This document shows, piece by piece, positions 21,596-33,274 of a stretch of 64,000 nucleotides of DNA (its first letter is position 1; each line of letters starts with the position of its first letter). The stretch comes from Megascapheus bottae (taxonomy: Eukaryota; Chordata; Mammalia; Rodentia; Geomyidae): assembly GCA_024803745.1 (NCBI GenBank), contig JANJXV010000002.1:40507757-40571756 (forward strand). Direction: 5' to 3'. The notes beneath the pieces were generated by a model. That model was not told the DNA's origin and searched no databases. It saw only the letters and a program-made list of their open reading frames with translations. The position numbers and the translations under genes are program-made.

Positions 21596-23689
21596 AGCAC
21601 CAGAACCCAAAATATAAAACAGGCAACTTGGTCTTCTCAGGATAAAGAGTAAGTAGTTATTTCTGGTGAGTAGGACTCAGGGTTGTGGGTGTTTCTCTGT
21701 TGATTTCAGGATAGACATCCATTTTTTTTGTTGTTGTTAGGATGTGACCTTCACAATGCAGGGGCCTTCAGAAGTTATGTAGGTCATGTCCTAGAAAGAA
21801 GAAAATGATACCCAGTGCTTCCCCTCATCTCTTTTAAGAGGTGATTTAGGAGAATGGACTTCCTGTGTCCTGTCATTGCTGAGAATCACCTCCATTGCAA
21901 ATCTTTCTAAGCCTCCTTTCTATCCCCAGTGCACCAGTATACCCATTATCTCTATGAAGATAATGTACAAAGCACATGGAAGTTTAATACACAATAGGGA
22001 GAGGTGCCTTTCCTCCATGAAGACAGCCACCTTTACCACACAGGCTGTGTTCCATGGTTTCTTGTGTAACAAACAGCAGATTCCTACAGTGGACTTCCTA
22101 TCCTTTTGCTAATAAAAGTGTCATGACAGGATCTTTTCAGTACCCACTGACTGATTTATGCTTATCTTTTTTGTTTTAAATATTTGGGATATAGGATTAT
22201 TATCTCTAAATGTCAAGGGAACAAGTAACAGTTGTATCCTTAAATAGCAGCACGGATTGATTAGCAGAGGCTGTGTATGCCTGGAGTAGGGTTTGAGAGC
22301 TAAAATGCAGGCCTTGGGAGAATCAGCAACGTCTGTAATGGGTGTGGGATGAGATAGTGTTCCTGCAATGTATTTGTGGGTTCTATTTTAAAGTCATTTG
22401 TTTTTTTTTCTTTACCTTTGATACAATTGGTAACTGGTTTTTAAAGGTATATAGCACAGCAGATTGAATGGATTAAAGGAGATTGCTCTAGGAAAATTAC
22501 AAAGTTGCTCTGATGTACCAGGAGATAATAAGGACTCTGTACCCATAAATATGAGTAAACAATCTATGCATTTCTTGTTCTCAGAAATATGAATATTGCA
22601 ATCTATGACCTCAAGATTTCCACAGTTTTGGAGAAAAGAGATAAATGTGAACCCAAAATTCAACTGATTACACAGTGAACAATGAGGCATTCAAACATTT
22701 ATGTCCAGGACAGAGACCATGAGAGGAAATGATTCATTCCAGCCGGATGAGAAGAATCAAGTGATGTTTCTCACCTTAAATTTGCCACCCAACTGTAGAT
22801 ACCAGTGTCTCTGGCTGATGTTGACCTCACACAGCTGACAGAAGTGTTATTAGCAAGCCCTGGGATGCCAGTATGATTTAAAAACTAAAACAAATTTAAC
22901 AACATCCTGAGCTGGAGGAGATCTTAACTGAGTACTGCAAGGAATAGCCGCTTTGGCACAAATTGTATGGACTCTTACAAGGGAGCAGGTTTTGAGGCCA
23001 AGATTTATGTTCAACAGCTAATACTTTAGAGACAAGTTAAATGTAGAAAAGCTGACTCTGGGTTTGTTCCTTACTGATGTAAAGAAGTGGCACATGGAAT
23101 CTGGGCCTCCCTTAGTTTATTTATTTTTAGATAGTAGAACTAGGAAAGTGAGTCTAAAACTCACTAGAGCCCTGAATGGCTGCAAGTCTGTCATACCCTA
23201 AAAGGAATAACCAGGAGCAATGAAAACCATGGGCAATCAGTTACCACATCCTATCTTGCTGTAGGGACTGGGTAGCTGTACAAGTCAATAGTCCTAATGA
23301 GGACTGGGGAGGAAGTTGTTAAAAAAAAAAAAAAACAACACAGTGAGCATGCCAGTTAGTTGCTGTTGAGTGGTAGCATCAGCATCAGTTACAAAGGAAA
23401 TCGCTCAGGGTTCTCCCTAGCCAGTGGCTCCTTGGAAGCTCAAACTAGCTGGTCCAGAAAAAGTAGAGAAAAGAAAAGCAGGGGAAAGCAGAGGCAAGTC
23501 TGCCCTCTGCACATCTGAAGAGTGGGAAAGAAAGAGCTTCCCCTTCCTCAACAGGGGCAAACACACATGCCTCCAGCAAGAGTGGAAAGACAGCTCTACA
23601 ATCCCAGAGGGACTTGACAGAGAGCATCTGACAGCCAGACAGACCGACCAGCCTGACCATCTGCTCCTACATGTCTCTCCTCAACAATG
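21596..23689. other. Single-copy stretch
   Basis: No gene recognised. A-run at 23321-23335. The 127-codon frame 23424-23807 opens with GTG and has an internal ATG only near its end, so it is not a credible eukaryotic coding frame. Confidence 0.45.
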
Positions 23690-24080
23690 GGGCTTCTGCA
23701 GACCTTCTGCCTCTCCCCTCCCCCACGCTGCTCTTAGAATGAATTTAAATGAAGCCCCTGTAACTGTGAGGAGGGGTAACAGCTCCTGTAGTGATCTCTC
23801 ACACTGAGAGAGCCAACCCTGTGCCCAGAACAGGAGGCCCGAGGGGAGAGGTTAAAATCTCAGCTGCCCAGAGAGATGATTATGGAGCAGCTCCCAAATT
23901 AAGCTGCTTCACTGCTGGTACTTGGGCATGTGTTGGGATAATTGTGCTTGAATACTTAATGCTTGATTGACTTGGCTGTTTTGTGTTTGACCATATTTTG
24001 AAATGCGATCTCACTGTTGGGGTAGGCAATTAGCATAGAGCCCACGGGGGTTGGAAAGAGTGAAACTGAGTTGCTTCTAT
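23690..24080. promoter_or_regulatory. Candidate conserved non-coding block (unproven)
   Basis: Repeat-free sequence with tagaatgaatttaaatgaag, cccaaattaagctgcttcac, taatgcttgattgacttggc and gtaggcaattagcatagagc. Homeodomain-like TAAT/ATTA and TTGATTGA sites lie among GC-rich text, a texture common in developmental enhancers. Confidence 0.25.
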
Positions 24081-24474
24081 GGTGATTTCTGCTTCTTTCC
24101 TGGATTCAGCACAGAAAGCTGAGTGTTCTGTTGGGGCTCATTTGCCTATATTTGGATCATCTGGAATTTTGATCTTAAAGAGGAAGTCTCTTAATCCTGA
24201 TCTTCAGTGCGGCCGCAGACTTTCAGACTTTGATCATTGTGCCTTTGGTCACAGCTGAGCATGGCTTCCTTTCCTAGTGACCTTTGTTCTGATTAGATTA
24301 GAAAGGGGAAGAATAGAATAGAAGAGGAGGGGTCAGGGTGCAGAAAAAGGAGAATCAATGCCCTGGGATCAGAAAGGCTAGGGCAGAATGAGGATGCTAC
24401 ATTATAACAGAGAATCCATCATTTCAAGATGACAGTTGGCGGAGTGGCTTTCGGTGCCCTGTCTGGTTCAGTTC
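24081..24474. other. Single-copy stretch
   Basis: A NotI-type gcggccgc motif at about 24210 is the only CpG-rich patch. No gene or repeat recognised. Confidence 0.45.
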
Positions 24475-24562
24475 TCTATGGGTGTATCTTAATCATTGTA
24501 AGCTCAGTGCCTAGCACAACACTTGGCTTTTTGAAGCATGCAGTGCTTGTATTTTTGGCATG
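24475..24562 (+). mobile_element. Possible L2 3' end relic
   Basis: The text gtaagctcagtgcctagcac then aacacttggc resembles the L2 'cagtgcctagcacagtgcctgg' region. Diverged and short. Confidence 0.4.
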
Positions 24563-25334
24563 TATCTGTCAGGGCCAGCTCAGTTTCTGGGGGGAGGGAG
24601 GGAGGAGGCAATTAGTAAAATTTTGAAAACCTGCTTAATTTCATGGTTAAAATGTTGACCTCCAGCTCCACTTTGTACATGGGATGTAGAGATCCATTCA
24701 AGAATTACAAAAAGCACACAATGGACTTCACAGATTCAAGATCACTTTGGGGATATTTGACACTACAGACTCTGTAATAAAGGAAGACTAGTTTTCTACT
24801 CATTTAATCTTATTAAAAGCTGTAGCAGATGGTACCAATTTACTTCAAGGAAGAGGAAGGTTGACTGGAATTATCAGATGACTTGATGTGTCTCACTAAT
24901 TCCCTAAATGAAAGTGTCCATTCTGTCCATTCTGAAGGCGTAGTGACCATTTATTGACTTTTATAAGAACACTACAAAGCAAAAACTGATTAAATACACT
25001 GTGAAACCTAAATGGTAGAGCTCAGGAAACTGTCTCAGGAGTGAAGAGAAGGCAGAGCTCTAAGACTGCATGGTGATCATAATTTGTAGAGTAGTAGTTT
25101 ATGCATTGTCTTAGATCTTTTAGGATTACATCTATTGAAGGTGTTTTCTGACTTTGGCTCAGTAGCTTAAAATTCAGCACATCTAGAATGACCCCAAATT
25201 CTGTATTATTCACATAACCTGTTATTCTTTTGAATTATAAATGAGGGAATTTTAAATTTGCATTTTTTCTGTTATTTATAGGATAAGAATTTTTTGGGGA
25301 GGGTCCAGGCAGTTCTTTCAAAAATAATCATGTA
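24563..25334. other. Single-copy stretch with possible MIR fragment
   Basis: Positions 24795-24870 (ctcatttaatcttattaaaa and a later gaggaagg patch) may be a worn plus-strand MIR. Nothing else recognised. Confidence 0.4.
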
Positions 25335-25450
25335 TTCTGCTGTGCCTTTGTTCCTGAATCTGTAAAATGGGGGATTTTAATAGTACCTATGTCACAATTG
25401 TTGTAAGGATTCAACAGTATATGTGAGAGATTGAAAATAGTGTTTATGTA
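25335..25450 (-). mobile_element. MIR relic
   Basis: Plus-strand text gttcctgaatctgtaaaatg, atagtacctatgtcacaatt and gttgtaaggattcaac is the reverse complement of the MIR core. Confidence 0.85.
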
Positions 25451-25794
25451 CTTGTTATTTAAGTCAAGCACCATGTTTGTTGAGGCTATAGTCTTATTTT
25501 TCCAGTTAAAGATGTGTCACTATGTTTTACATTGACGCAGACTTCTCTAAAAATGGCAGAGACAAATTTATTACAGTAAATACTTTTGTATATTGAAATA
25601 TAATCATTCTCAATCACTGTCCTAAATTTAAAATTCTAATTATACAATTTAGCATAAATTCCTAGCAGCTAGGAGTCTGGGTTAAGCATTAACAAAGCAA
25701 ACTATTTCAGTGTTTCAAGTTAGGCAAAATAAAGTAGTGGTAAGCAAATACATGTGGATGTTGGTAATGTGTTTGAGTCTTGAGATTCTTATTT
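25451..25794. other. Single-copy stretch, AT-rich
   Basis: Nothing recognised. Confidence 0.5.
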
Positions 25795-25895
25795 ATATTT
25801 TAATGGAGTGATAATAACTACCACACAAAGTGATGGAAAATAAATAAGATAATATATGTAAAAGACTTGCTATAATGCTTGCCTACACAGAAAGG
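25795..25895 (-). mobile_element. MIR relic
   Basis: Text gataataactaccacacaaa, aaataagataatatatgtaa and aagacttgctataatgcttg then cctacaca follows the reverse-complement MIR order. Confidence 0.75.
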
Positions 25896-25917
25896 ACCCA
25901 GTACATTTTTGTATTTT

Positions 25918-26040
25918 TTCTTAAATTTTATTGTCGGGATAATGTATAGAGGGGTTACAGTTACATCCCTCAGGTAGTGGGTGCATTACTTCTCGTACAT
26001 TGATACCCCGCCAATCATCTTGTTTTCCCCTTCACTTTTG
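25918..26040 (-). mobile_element. L1 3'-end stub, older 3' UTR type
   Basis: Begins with taaattttattgtcgggata and runs through the reverse complement of the older L1 3' terminus, stopping at ccaatcatcttgttttcccc, the purine-rich tract of the element. About 30 bases of the usual body are missing near 26010. Confidence 0.85.
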
Positions 26041-26155
26041 TACTTTTTCTATTATGTTCACAGTGCTGTTATTACTGTTCATGGGGAAATAGCATCCTTA
26101 AGAAAAGTTGATGTACTATTTGGCATTTTAAGGGAATGCTGTGAAAACCTAGGAT

Positions 26156-26394
26156 CACTGATGAATTCTTTTTTTTTTTTTTTTTTTTTTTTGCCAGTCC
26201 TGGGCTTGAGCTCAGGGCCTGAGCACTGTCCTTGGACTTTCTCAAGGCTAGAGCTCTACCACTTGAGCCTCAGCACCACTTCCGGCTTTTTTCTATGTAT
26301 GTGGTACCGAGGAATCGAACCCAGGTCTTCATGCATGCTAGGCAAGCACTTTAACCACTAGGCCAAACTCCCGGCCCCACACTGATGAATTCTT
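26156..26394 (-). mobile_element. Recent dimeric SINE (IDL-Geo-like) with perfect TSD
   Basis: The body (26171-26379) is flanked by a perfect 15-base duplication, cactgatgaattctt, at 26156-26170 and 26380-26394. On the minus strand the left half has an intact A box (tggcctagtgg) and B box (ggttcgattcc), both needed for RNA polymerase III transcription. The tail is an uninterrupted T run on the plus strand. It differs from the copy at 35548 at about four sites over the body, so both are young. Confidence 0.93.
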
Positions 26395-26451
26395 GAAATG
26401 CATCACAGATTCTATTCTCTATGGGAAAATTCTATAGAGATAAACTAGAAA

Positions 26452-26470
26452 CCTTCCTTCCTTCCTTCCT
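26452..26470. repeat. (CCTT)n short tetranucleotide repeat
   Basis: Four to five perfect cctt units. Confidence 0.85.
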
Positions 26471-26477
26471 GTTTTGG

Positions 26478-26530
26478 GAAGGGCCTTATGCTTGCTAGAC
26501 AGGTATTTTGCCACATGAACCCTATCTCTA
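26478..26530 (-). mobile_element. Possible old ID-type SINE fragment
   Basis: Text ggccttatgcttgctagaca then ggtattttgccacatgaacc resembles the reverse complement of an ID head (gcatgctaggcaagcactctaccac). Low confidence. Confidence 0.4.
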
Positions 26531-26554
26531 ATGTTCTTTTTTTGTTTTTTCTTT

Positions 26555-26735
26555 GTATTTGGTTATTTCAAATTGGATAGGGAAGGGGGGGAAACAAGAT
26601 GGGGGGTGGGGGGAGAGCGATGGGGACCAAGACATGTGAAAGGGTATCAATGTATGTGAATTGATGCACCTTCTATCTGGCAAATATCATGTAACCCTTT
26701 TATTAATTACAATAAAAATATCAAAAAATTTACCA
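26555..26735 (+). mobile_element. L1 3'-end stub, younger 3' UTR type
   Basis: Starts just before the G-rich tract (attggatagggaaggggggg), includes gatggggggtggggggagag, and ends gggtatcaatgtatgtgaat... attaattacaataaaaa. Only about 180 bases of L1 are present. Confidence 0.92.
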
Positions 26736-26769
26736 TTAAAAAAAGGAATTTTCTAGGGTTTATTTGTGC

Positions 26770-26972
26770 CTGAGGCTAACCTCAGACAGCTGTTCTCTCA
26801 ATGCTAAATACTGCATAGGTAGGATTATGACATGCAGTACTACATAGGACTTGCTCGTTGAGATAGATGTCTCACTAAATTTTTGCCTGGGCTGATTTTG
26901 AACCATAATCCTTCTATCTCTTCCTCTTAAGACATTGGTATTTATAAGTGTGAGACAGGACACCCAGCCTAA
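26770..26972 (-). mobile_element. Old 7SL/B1-type SINE
   Basis: Plus-strand text gatgtctcactaaatttttg, cctgggctgattttgaacca, a taatccttc patch and ataagtgtgagacaggacac ccagcc is the reverse complement of a 7SL-type head. The right monomer (26770-26865) is strongly diverged. Confidence 0.65.
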
Positions 26973-27119
26973 TAGCCCTTTTCTGATCAAAGATGGCTTT
27001 GTTCTTAAAGGATGAGGATAACTTTGATGTAATTATGGGACCAAAAGAACAGTCTCTTTTTATATTTCCATCCTGAGTCTAGATATCATGTCTAAAATAA
27101 TTCTAAAAGTATATTTTGA

Positions 27120-27290
27120 CTTCCCTCTGTGTACAATACTTTCATTTTGTTGTTTAATTGTTATAGGCAATCAACCTTTGTAACCTATGTTATCCTAAGT
27201 TATCAACTATGAGGAAGTCACATCAATTATGAATAGCAGAACCAAGAATTCAAGCCAGGTTCTTTTGACCACTATACCTGATTCCTTTAC
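27120..27290 (+). mobile_element. MIR relic
   Basis: Ends with gaggaagtcacatcaattat, agcagaaccaagaattcaag and ccaggttcttttgaccacta, the order of the MIR 3' region. Confidence 0.7.
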
Positions 27291-28269
27291 CTTTGTTCTT
27301 TGGCACATTTGATCACCTTAGCATTATCTGAATTGCTAACTTTCTTAAAGGTCTCTAAAAACACTTACAGGAAGCATTTTTGAGGGTATTTTTTTCTTAA
27401 CTTGACTTGTATTTCTTTCCCTTCCCTGCAGAGTACAAAATTATCAGAATCCACACTTATACACATTTGTGAAACTGTGGTGCGAGTCACTACTCTGAGT
27501 GCTGTTACATATAGTTTGGCTGCAAGAAAATTAAACTCTATTTTAGGAAATAGTTCCCAAGACCAGTAATTTGTGTGTGTCAAAGTAGATGCCAATGAAA
27601 GAGTAAAGCAAATTAGAAAAATAGAGTACCAAGCACAGCCAGTAAATATGGAGAATATCTAATCCAATATTGTAATGAGGTTGCAGTAAGCTCAAGGTAT
27701 GTCACACAATACCTTAGTCATACAATAGCACTAGATTGTAGTCTTGGGATATTCATTTAACAAATTTTATTATGAGCCCCAGAAAGGCTTTATAACAAAC
27801 ATGGTAGGGAGAAATGTGAAGGCACTGAGGAGGATTTCCAGGTTTTGAACACATTTGGAGACTACCCATATCTTTGGTTTCCCAGTGTCTTGTGTAGATA
27901 CAGTATATTTAACTACAGGTCTCCTCTTGGTTCTGAATACATTCTTTACCAGACCTGTTGCAAGGTCTACTCAATCTAGGCTTCTACTTCAGCAGAGGGA
28001 ACTTGAAGGGCAGAACAAAAATTGTTTATACCACCTTTTACTTTCCATAATTATAGGCTCCAACTCCTTTTACTAACTAAGCCTCTAAATTTCTGCCTGT
28101 TTTGTTATTGAACAGCTTATTCTGATATGGGAAATATTTTGTACAAAATTCTATTGATTTCTCCCAAAAGTTATCTGTTAGTAGAAATCAGTTGTATGCA
28201 TATAGTTCATTATATTGCATTGACTTTTATTTTTCTCCTTAATCCTGAAAAGTGGACCAGATACGTGGG
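27291..28269. other. Single-copy stretch, nothing recognised
   Basis: Short chance frames only; no repeat family seen. Confidence 0.5.
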
Positions 28270-28400
28270 AAGACTACACTTTACAAATAATAACACAGTG
28301 TTTGAAAGGTTGAAAGGCTTGCCCAAAGTTATATAAGCAAAAGTTTGATCCAGGTCAGATTTTCTGAATCCTCACAGGCGTTTGCCACACAACTTCCTCA
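28270..28400 (+). mobile_element. MIR relic
   Basis: Text actttacaaataataacaca, ggcttgcccaaagttatata and tgatccaggtcagattttct follows the MIR order (cttgcccaaggtcaca... gaacccagg). Confidence 0.75.
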
Positions 28401-29104
28401 CGGAATATTTTCAGTTCCAGAGACTATGCTGGGAAAATAGAAAAATATTTAATGGACAAAGACTATAATTTTAGGTTTCCGGCAAGGTTTAGGCAAAGGT
28501 ACACTTTGGGGAGACCTCCTTGTTCATACCATACAAATCGAAAGCTCAGTGAAAGACATCATTGGTTTCTCTTTTGTCTTCCTGATCTTATCCTTCAGCA
28601 AACATGTCTCAATTCTTTTTTACTTTAGAAAAAAGAGAGTACATTTTTATTGATATTAGGGTAAATAAAAGATAGTGTCAAACCCCAAATACTTACATCT
28701 TCCAGGTATCATATCCTAAATATCTTTATTTGAGGTTTTAAAGTTTTTAAGTTTTGAGAGTGATGAAACTTATGGAAAATGGATAAAGAAGTACAGGAAA
28801 TAATGATAAAAAATTTTGGTTATAGTATGCATTATGTTGTATGTGAGTTCCTCAGAAGATTCAAGTACAAACAATGTATAGGTTTTTGGAAAATGAAGAT
28901 AGTACTAGACATATTTTCAGGTGTGTGAATTATCTACAAGGTTACAAAATAAGTAAATTCGGTATTGTAAGGAAAGATGTTATAATGAGCTGCTAGTTGT
29001 GTAAACTCAATAGCATAAAGGGTATCCTTAGTGATTGTTTACTTTTTCACTTATTTCAAAAGATTTGTAATTGCTTGTGAGGACATTTTTATGATGGTTG
29101 CTTT
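28401..29104. other. Single-copy stretch, AT-rich
   Basis: Nothing recognised. Confidence 0.5.
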
Positions 29105-30300
29105 ATGGTTTTCATTAGTCCACTTTCCAGAAGCAGATGTTAGGAAAAATGCAGCATCTTCAACAAATGAAGCTAGGCAAATTGGATAGCTACATAAAGA
29201 CAATTGAAATTAGATTCCTAATTCTCTTCCACTACTAACTAATACCACTTCAAAGTGGATCAATGACATGAACATAAAGTCTGATACTTGAAACCTACTG
29301 CTAGAAAATATAGGAAAACCCTGGAATATACAGTGTGCGTAAGCAAGAGCTTGCTGAATAGACTTTCAAAAGCTCAGCAAATAATGAGGATTGACAAATA
29401 GGATTGCATCAAACTGAACAGCTTCTGTTCAGCCAAGGAAATGGTAACTAGATTGAAAAGGTAGTCTACAGACTAGAAGAAAATCTTGTCTAGCTGTACA
29501 TCTGACAAGGGATTAATAACCAGAATGCACAGGGCGTATGAAACTAAAACCCAACGAAACAACAACCTAGTAAATAAAGGGGCAAACAAATAATTTTTAA
29601 AAGAAAAAGTACAAGTGATGGGATGGGAAAGAAGGAAAGGGGGACAAAAACATGAGAAGGGGTATCAATATTTTAGAAGTAATGTATCCAATACCTGATA
29701 GATGTAACTATAACCCCTCTTTATGTTACTATGACAATAAAATACAGTTAAAAGCAAGTATAAGTGATTGATGAATACATGAAAAAAGGGGATGATGCAA
29801 ATCAAAATGGCATTTAGATTCCAGCTCACTCTAGTCAAGTGATTATTATCATGGACATGGAAAAACAACAAATTCTGATGAGAATGTTGAAGTGAGGTGA
29901 GGGTGGGGTAAGGAACATTTGTTCACTATTGGTGCGAATGGGAAATAGTGCAGTCACTATGGAAAACAGTATGGAAGATCCTCAGAAATTAAAAATAAAG
30001 TTAACATATGACTCTAAGGCATTATATTATGAAAGAAATAAGTCAAGGTATAAGTACTTGTTCCATCTTCAATGAAGCAATATGCAAAATAGCCAATTAT
30101 AGAAATAGCCAGGATAAATACAATGTAATATAATGTAAATAACAAAATGTAAATAAAAGTATTGTTTAGCCACAAAAAAGAATAGCGTTATGTCATTTAC
30201 AGAATCCCATGTTCAATTAAGTAAGCCAGACTTATATAAGACAAAATCACATCTCTTTATTTTTCAGAATCTAGTTCTAAAAGATTATCTATCTATCCAT
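29105..30300 (+). mobile_element. Old L1, interrupted by a younger stub
   Basis: Diverged ORF2 text: ggatcaatgacatgaacata, gcttctgttcagccaaggaa, ctgacaagggattaataacc, then after the insertion gatgcaaatcaaaatggcat, gttcactattggtgcgaatg and cagtcactatggaaaacagt. It ends around agtaagccagactt. Reading frames are fully broken. It is older than the L1 at 18651, judging by divergence, and is split by the stub at 29597-29755. Confidence 0.85.
29597..29755 (+). mobile_element. L1 3'-end stub nested in old L1, older 3' UTR type
   Basis: Starts in the purine tract (gggatgggaaagaaggaaag), continues acaaaaacatgagaaggggt and ends tatgacaataaaatac. Similar flanks (agtacaagtga and agtataagtga) look like a worn target site duplication. 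Confidence 0.85.
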
Positions 30301-30704
30301 CTAACCTTCTGATAAGTATATAAAACATGGTATAAATATGAGTATATAAACAAAACATAATATATAACTATAACATGATTGAAGCTATGGGATTGTTGAG
30401 GAGAAGAGAGGGTTAGAAAAATATTTGTATATAGGTAATATTGAAATACATTACATTTGTGTACAAAGATAGCATGAGGAAATACACTGAAAACTGTTTA
30501 ATAATAGAAGATTAAGGGGGACATGGCAAGAGAGCAACACAGTTAATCCTACTAAGGTATGATATAGGTATGTGCTAAATACTATGATAAAACCACTTTC
30601 AACGATTAACATATAAAAATATATACTAAGTTCTGTGGGAGATGGGTACCAATACTATGAGGCAAGCAAACAGAGAGGGCCCAGGGAAGGTAAATATGGT
30701 CAAA
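30301..30704. other. AT-rich stretch, possibly old L1 3' UTR
   Basis: Contains atgattgaagctatgggatt and gagaagagagggttag, plausible for the 3' UTR of the preceding old L1, but too diverged to be sure. Confidence 0.35.
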
Positions 30705-30872
30705 TAATTTTTTAAATTGCATTATATTGTTGGGGTGATATATAGAATAGTTAAAATTATATTCATCAAGTAGTGGGTACATTACTTCTTGAACATTGCT
30801 ACCCCTTCCTATGTTTATCTCTCACTTTCCCTTCCCTCACACCCTCCTCATCATCTTGGTTTTGTATGTTGA
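30705..30872 (-). mobile_element. L1 3'-end stub, older 3' UTR type
   Basis: Text attatattgttggggtgata, tagtgggtacattacttctt and cctcatcatcttggttttg is the reverse complement of the older L1 terminus, stopping at the purine-rich tract. Confidence 0.88.
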
Positions 30873-31104
30873 TGCCTGGTGAAATTGTTTTAAGGAGAAG
30901 GGAGGGGTGATGGGAGCAAATGAAACAGGTGGTGAATATGATCGGGGACAATATAGAAACAGTGAAGCATCAGCTCTCACTGCTTCATTGCTGCAGATTC
31001 AAGAGATTCAAGAAAGAATGTAAGCCCTACCTTTTATGGGAACAGATAGGGAGGGACAGAATTACTTATGGTCATCCTTGGATATCAGTAAAATACTTTC
31101 AACT
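30873..31104. other. Single-copy stretch
   Basis: Nothing recognised. Confidence 0.5.
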
Positions 31105-31225
31105 TCCTGTCTTTAAGTTCTTTATTTGTAAAATGTGAAATGAGGATGGGCAACTGCAGTTCTATGTCATAGAATTGGTATGAAAATTACAAGACATAAT
31201 GGTTCCTGGCCTGCAGTAAGTAGTC
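31105..31225 (-). mobile_element. MIR relic
   Basis: Text cttcctgtctttaagttctt, tatttgtaaaatgtgaaatg and atagaattggtatgaaaatt follows the reverse-complement MIR core. Confidence 0.65.
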
Positions 31226-31929
31226 AGAACATTTTAGTTTTTTTCTTTTCTGATAAGGAATTACAGAAATGCTTCAAAACATTAAATTAGAAAAGAATAC
31301 ACCTTTTGTGAGCAAACCCATTTAGACAATGTTACTAGTTAACATTTTCTTAGATGGCTTAGATAAATGCGCTCTCATTGATTCCTTTCCTCTTAAACTG
31401 ACTGAGAGTTGTCTGTGTTAAGTGGTGGCCATCAAATAAGAAAAATAACCTGCAGTTTTGTTGTACATTGACTTTTAGTGTCTATCCTTGTATTCTCTTT
31501 CCTCTTCCTTTGTTTTTTTCTTTTACAAATGCATTAGAGGTTTAGGGTTTTGTTTTTAGTTCTTGATCTCACCTTCTACCAAGCACCTTGGGAATAGAGA
31601 TCCTCTAAAGCTATATATAATCAATGATTGTGGAAGGGCACCCCACTGTTGTTTTTCTCTTTAGAAGTACAGATATACAATTGGTCCTATAGGAAATTTA
31701 CAAGTCAAGGTCTTGATAAATCCAAGGAATAACCATGGAGGCTACAGATATCCCAAGTCACAAAATCCTTACATCTGAGCAGATCTAACAGGAGACTTTG
31801 TCCCTATACCAGAGATAAGGATTTAGGCAAACATTCACTACTAAAATTATGCAAATTCACTGTTTTTAAATGCAGCTGAAATATTAACCAGAGTTAACTA
31901 TCTTAATTTTGAATAAAAAGAGCTATCAA
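31226..31929. other. Single-copy stretch, nothing recognised
   Basis: No repeat or gene recognised. Confidence 0.5.
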
Positions 31930-32270
31930 GTTCATGGCGTGTTATTCTCATACAACAGCTAGTTTGCATGCTTTTCTTTTGATTCAGTGCCCCTACCTGT
32001 AGTTTCTCCAAAGTGATTAAGACCACAAATTGTTCCTTTTGCAGTTGACATTTCCTTTCTAATTATTCATCTCTTTAGTTCTTTTAACAGCCACATTTAT
32101 TAATTATCATTTACCATGCAGTAATAAACATGTGTCATTTAGTCCTTCCGGAATTTTCTAATCTTGATTACAGTGTAACATATTGCCTGATTAATTGCTC
32201 ATCATTGCTGTTTTCTGGATGCACTAGTTAAGGTTCTTTCTTCCTTTCCTGGCTTTACAATCCCCTGAAG
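31930..32270. promoter_or_regulatory. Candidate conserved non-coding block (unproven)
   Basis: Repeat-free AT-rich block with many homeodomain-like cores: ttattaattatcatttacca, gcagtaataaacatgtgtca and cctgattaattgctcatcat. The density of TAAT/ATTA is typical of developmental enhancers, but AT-rich DNA produces these by chance too. Confidence 0.25.
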
Positions 32271-32400
32271 GTTTTGATTTTCAGCAATCTTATTAGTTGT
32301 TCCTCTCAACTTCTTTCACGTCCTTTTCGCATTCCCTGATAACAATGAACATATGCTGAATCCTAGTCATGGCTACCACTTGCTTTTGTTTTGGTCTGCC

Positions 32401-32590
32401 ACAGTGCTTCTTAAATTTTAGTGTGCCTCCGAAGCACCTGGACAGCTTGTTAGAATGGACTTCTGGGTCCCACTTCATGTAGGGTCTCAGCCATATCTCA
32501 AGCCTTTACCTTATTTCAAAGTTTGGACCTACATTCTAAGTTGCCCAGTCTGCTAACACAGTTGATACAGTCCAAACTTTGACAAACCTC
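32401..32590 (+). mobile_element. hAT-Charlie relic (MER20/MER5-like)
   Basis: Begins cagtgcttcttaaattttag, then tgcctccgaagcacctggac and agcttgttagaatgga, and ends near cagtccaaactttgacaaac. Start and end correspond to the inverted termini of this class. Same family and orientation as 7584-7755, better preserved. Confidence 0.75.
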
Positions 32591-32594
32591 CAGA

Positions 32595-32690
32595 GTTACA
32601 AGGATTAAAGGATATGTCCCATGGAAGCACTTAAGACAGTGGCATGATGTAAATGTTAAGTAGATGTTAGCTGTTGGTGTTTTTCTAATT
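32595..32690 (-). mobile_element. MIR relic
   Basis: Text acaaggattaaaggatatgt, gcacttaagacagtggcatg and agtagatgttagctgtt is the reverse complement of the MIR 5' part. It abuts the hAT relic. Confidence 0.6.
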
Positions 32691-33274
32691 AAGTTTATTT
32701 CCTTCAGAAAACTTAGCATTTTGTCCAGAACTTTTGTGCCACTTTGTTAAAGAGGCAATTTTTAAAGGTGGTCATGTAGACAGAAAAGTGGAGTGACTCA
32801 TTGCAATTTTCTTCATGTCTTTGACCGAAGTTTCCTGTAAGGAGCCCCTAAAGTGGCAAGGTAAATGGGAAGGGCTATTATAGCAAACAAATAAGCCAAG
32901 CCATTTGAACGGTTTTTCATCTTAATGTTATGTACAACTATAATCAGCATTGAAAATAGCAATCTAGAGCAATTTTATTGCACTTATTATTATAAAGAAG
33001 AGATAAGCATCTCTTCATTGAAAACTATGGAGAAGTCTTTTCTATAAGGACTATTTTGAGGTAGTAGGTTTTAGACTTGTTAGACAGCACTAGATGTTGG
33101 GAATTTAAATACATGATTTCTAATAGACATCTTCATTTTTTATTATCTTTAAGTAATTGAATGCAGAGGTATCAATTTAGGCCTCTTTCTTATTGAATAT
33201 AGTGCTATCATCTTTCATTTATCTGGAAGGAATTAATATTTGATGACTCTATTTCAAACCAATGGTGAGACAAA
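32691..33274. other. Single-copy stretch, nothing recognised
   Basis: No repeat or gene recognised. Confidence 0.5.

Noticed and set aside
23424..23807. A 127-codon frame in single-copy DNA
   Set aside because: It opens with GTG, has its only internal ATG near the end, and shows no domain or splice context.
25981..26361. A 126-codon frame, and a similar 74-codon frame at 35527
   Set aside because: They share a near-identical peptide because both are the same SINE read through; it is not a protein family.
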